From assembly GCF_025567625.1 (NCBI RefSeq), contig NZ_JAOQJC010000021.1:62001-126000 (forward strand): a stretch of 64,000 nucleotides of DNA, in the 5' to 3' direction. The stretch is from Paenibacillus sp. J5C2022 (GTDB lineage: Bacteria; Bacillota; Bacilli; Paenibacillales; Paenibacillaceae). Below the pieces are notes generated by a model. That model worked only from the letters and a program-made list of their open reading frames with translations, was not told the origin of the DNA and did not search any database. Positions 61,902 through 64,000 of this stretch are shown piece after piece. A program made the translations under genes and the position numbers. How positions within the stretch are numbered: position 1 is the stretch's first letter; each line of letters opens with the position of its first letter.

Positions 61902-61932
61902 CGTTGAGCAGGAGGCTAACTCCTGCTCAACG
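61902..61932 (+). promoter_or_regulatory. Intercistronic hairpin between dctP and dctQ
   Basis: CGTTGAGCAGGAG and CTCCTGCTCAACG form a perfect 13-base stem with a 5-base loop and no T-run. It may protect the dctP message or reduce expression of the permease genes. Confidence 0.75.
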
Positions 61933-61950
61933 CTGTAAAGGAGGCTGTTT

Positions 61951-62430
61951 ATGAAAAGGATCAAATGGTTTGTCGACCATTTCGAAGAAGTAATCAGCGC
62001 ATTGCTTCTATTTGTTATTTTTATTCTGCTCGGCCTCACGATTCTGTTCCGCCTGTTCGGCATATCGACGACCGAGATGCAGGAAATTACGCAATACAGC
62101 TTCGTGCTCAGCATCTTCTTCGGCATCAGCTATGCCGCCAAGACGAATGAGCATATTCGGGCGGATATTGTGCTGTCGAATGTGAGCGAGAAAGTGAGGA
62201 ATTGGCTGTTGCTGTTCGGGAACGTGATATGGTTTGCCTTCACGCTCGGATTGGCTTGGTACAGTCTGCCGTTTATCGAGAATATGATGAAGTTTGTTCA
62301 GAAAACCCCGTTCCTCGAAATTCCGTTCTGGGTATTGTACAGCTTTGTGCCGTTTACGGCCGTACTTACTGCAATACGCATTTTCCAGACGAACATATGG
62401 GGACTGTGGAAAGAAATGAGAAAGGGGTAA
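61951..62430 (+). CDS. dctQ: TRAP transporter small permease (DctQ)
   Basis: A 159-residue membrane subunit with four helices (about 13-33, 47-65, 88-106, 130-150). The EMQEITQYSFVLSIFFGISYAAKTNEHIRADI stretch is the conserved DctQ core. It partners DctM in the membrane. AAAGGAGG lies before the start. Confidence 0.93.
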   Translation: MKRIKWFVDHFEEVISALLLFVIFILLGLTILFRLFGISTTEMQEITQYSFVLSIFFGISYAAKTNEHIRADIVLSNVSEKVRNWLLLFGNVIWFAFTLGLAWYSLPFIENMMKFVQKTPFLEIPFWVLYSFVPFTAVLTAIRIFQTNIWGLWKEMRKG

Positions 62431-62436
62431 CGCGCC

Positions 62437-63720
62437 ATGGAGCTGATGTTTATCGTCTTCTTTGCCTTGCTGCTGATTGGCGTTCCGATCTACGCGGCAA
62501 TCGGTACGGCTACGATATTGCCTCTGATCGTATACGGGGAATTCTCGCCGACGATGCTGCCGCAGACTTTCTTCAGCGGCATAGACAATTTTGTGCTGAT
62601 GGCGGTCGCCCTATTCATTATATCGGGTGCGATTATGCAGGCGTCGGGCCTTACCGACGATATTCTGGAGGTGGCGGACTCGCTCGTCGGCAATATTCCG
62701 GGCGGCGTCGGCATCTCTACCATTCTTGCCAGCACGCTGTTCGCCGCGCTTACCGGCTCCGGTCTGGCCGCGACGGTGGCGATCGGTTCCATTACGATCG
62801 GCGGCATGATCCAGAGGGGCTATAAGCCGCCGCTCGCGGGAGCGCTGTCGGCAACCGGAGGGGCGCTTGGCGTGCTCATTCCGCCCAGCAATCCGCTTAT
62901 TATTTATGGAGTGCTGTCCAGTACGTCCATCGGAACGCTGTTCATGGCAGGGATGATCCCTGGCCTGCTGATCGCCTCGTCCTTCGCCGTGGTCATGTAT
63001 TTCATCGGCAAGAGGTACAACCTGCGCACAACGGACAACAACTTCTCCTGGGCCCGTGTCGGTCGCGCGCTCTGGAAGGGGAAGTGGGGGCTGCTTGCGC
63101 CCGTTATTATTCTGGGCAGCATCTACAGCGGCATCGCTACTCCTACGGAGGCGGCCGAGCTTGCCGTATTTTATGCACTGTTCTACGGCCTTGTCATTCG
63201 CCGCAATGTGAAGGCCTCCCAGCTGGTGGAAGCGTTCCGCGTAGGCGCAGTGACAGCGGCGGTCATGCTGGCAATGACTGGCGTAGCCAGCGGCTTCGGC
63301 AGATTGACGACACTGTATCAGGTGCCGCAATCGCTGGGCAACTGGATCGCATCCATTACGGACAGTCCGGAGCTGGTGCTGCTTATGCTGCTTGGCGTTC
63401 TGATCATTACCGGTATGTTCATGGAGACGCTTAGCCAGATTATTATCTTGACGCCGATCTTCGTGCCGATATTGGCGGAGCTGGGCATTAATCCTGTTTT
63501 CTTCGGCGTCTTGCTGGTACTCGGCATCGAGATGGGCTTCCTGACGCCTCCTGTAGGCGGCAATCTGTTCGTGGCGACGAAGATGTCGAATTCCACGATA
63601 CTTCAAGTATCCAAGTATGAGGTGCCTTTCATACTCGTTATTTTATTCTGGGCGATATTCCTGATCTTCTTCCCTGAGATTGTTCTCTTCCTGCCGAATC
63701 TGATCGGCGGCGCGGGCTGA
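62437..63720 (+). CDS. dctM: TRAP transporter large permease (DctM)
   Basis: A 427-residue transport subunit with about twelve helices. The ALFIISGAIMQASG, GSGLAATVAIGSI, LIPPSNPLIIYGVLSS and EMGFLTPPVGGNLFVA motifs, two of them with paired prolines, are diagnostic of the sodium-coupled DctM elevator. It begins 6 bases after dctQ. The sulfatase gene follows after 84 bases. Confidence 0.96.
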   Translation: MELMFIVFFALLLIGVPIYAAIGTATILPLIVYGEFSPTMLPQTFFSGIDNFVLMAVALFIISGAIMQASGLTDDILEVADSLVGNIPGGVGISTILASTLFAALTGSGLAATVAIGSITIGGMIQRGYKPPLAGALSATGGALGVLIPPSNPLIIYGVLSSTSIGTLFMAGMIPGLLIASSFAVVMYFIGKRYNLRTTDNNFSWARVGRALWKGKWGLLAPVIILGSIYSGIATPTEAAELAVFYALFYGLVIRRNVKASQLVEAFRVGAVTAAVMLAMTGVASGFGRLTTLYQVPQSLGNWIASITDSPELVLLMLLGVLIITGMFMETLSQIIILTPIFVPILAELGINPVFFGVLLVLGIEMGFLTPPVGGNLFVATKMSNSTILQVSKYEVPFILVILFWAIFLIFFPEIVLFLPNLIGGAG

Positions 63721-63804
63721 TCCGACTGGAAGAGCGGTTGCGGGAGCAAGAGGCTAATAGACATGCATCACGGTTGAAACAGAGCTTGAAAGGGGAAAGG
63801 AACC

Positions 63805-64000
63805 TTGTCTAACCAAAGGCCAAATATTGTATTCATTATGTCGGACGACCACGCGTCGCAAGCGATGAGCTGCTATGGCAGCCGGATTAATAAGACGCCT
63901 AACATAGATCGGATTGCCAGTGAGGGGATGCGCTTCGATCATACGTACTGCACGAATGCCATCTGCACCCCCAGCCGGGCGACGATTCTGACGGGATTGT
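63805..64000 (+). CDS. Sulfatase (3' end outside window)
   Basis: The first 65 residues of a formylglycine-dependent sulfatase. Asp14 and Asp15 in FIMSDDH are metal ligands, and CTPSR with Cys54 is the cysteine-type maturation motif (C-x-P-S-R). No signal peptide is seen, so it acts in the cytoplasm. The start is TTG 63805 behind AAAGGGGAAAGG. Following a TRAP importer and a ROK regulator, it probably desulfates an imported sugar. Confidence 0.88.
   Translation, partial: MSNQRPNIVFIMSDDHASQAMSCYGSRINKTPNIDRIASEGMRFDHTYCTNAICTPSRATILTGL

Noticed and set aside
62611..63606. 331-residue minus-strand frame
   Set aside because: Antisense shadow of dctM with highly biased composition.

Overview
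The window looks like the chromosome of a Paenibacillus-type member of the Bacillota. The evidence is strong AGGAGG-type ribosome sites, consensus sigma-A promoters, moderate-to-high GC, an S-layer-homology (SLH) protein, several CUT1 sugar ABC importers lacking their own ATPase, a membrane-bound AraC sensor-regulator, DUF4838 proteins and a peptide leader of the paeninodin type. I saw no rRNA, tRNA, CRISPR array, prophage or intact insertion sequence.

Layout. 1-1908: phnW/phnX for 2-aminoethylphosphonate breakdown (phnW enters from the left). 2102-4718: a DUF421 membrane protein and a DUF4838 glycoside-hydrolase-like gene behind two LacI-type operators. 4730-10041: an alanine module (adeR, ald, alr and an amino-acid permease). 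10071-12377: a relic of a microbial PARG-like gene, a BTAD regulator and an aldo/keto reductase. 12513-23041: an eleven-gene minus-strand operon joining a CUT1 importer to yhfZ, yhfY, yhfU, yhfT, php and yhfX plus a dedicated HPr and Enzyme I. 23362-29330: a two-component system and a divergent SLH protein with an N-terminal seven-repeat propeller-like region. 29496-29843: two adjoining non-coding repeat elements. 30027-32868: a SIR2-HerA (Nezha-type) anti-phage pair. 33094-35031: a soluble PAS-chemoreceptor protein, PhnA and GreA. 35099-45905: sugar uptake and degradation, with an orphan binding protein, an AraC sensor, a large DUF4838 protein and an ABC importer. 46004-48990: VOC, GNAT, NamA and a small membrane protein.

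49057-52822 is the most unusual locus. It has a MarR regulator, a 46-residue precursor with a lasso-type leader but a Gly/Ser/Lys core without any acidic residue, an HPr-kinase-like peptide kinase and an ABC exporter. The precursor and the kinase genes have separate promoters that carry the same GTTCT-N6-AGAAC operator, and a strong terminator lies between them. No cyclase, leader peptidase or RRE protein is encoded here, so this may be a linear phosphopeptide system rather than a lasso peptide.

52873-60467: pentapeptide-repeat protein, FabI, a MocR regulator divergent from proline dehydrogenase, a YhhN protein, a small secreted peptide, a decayed butanediol dehydrogenase and a ROK regulator. 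60809-64000: a TRAP transporter (dctPQM) followed by a sulfatase cut by the window end, probably serving an acidic, perhaps sulfated, sugar.
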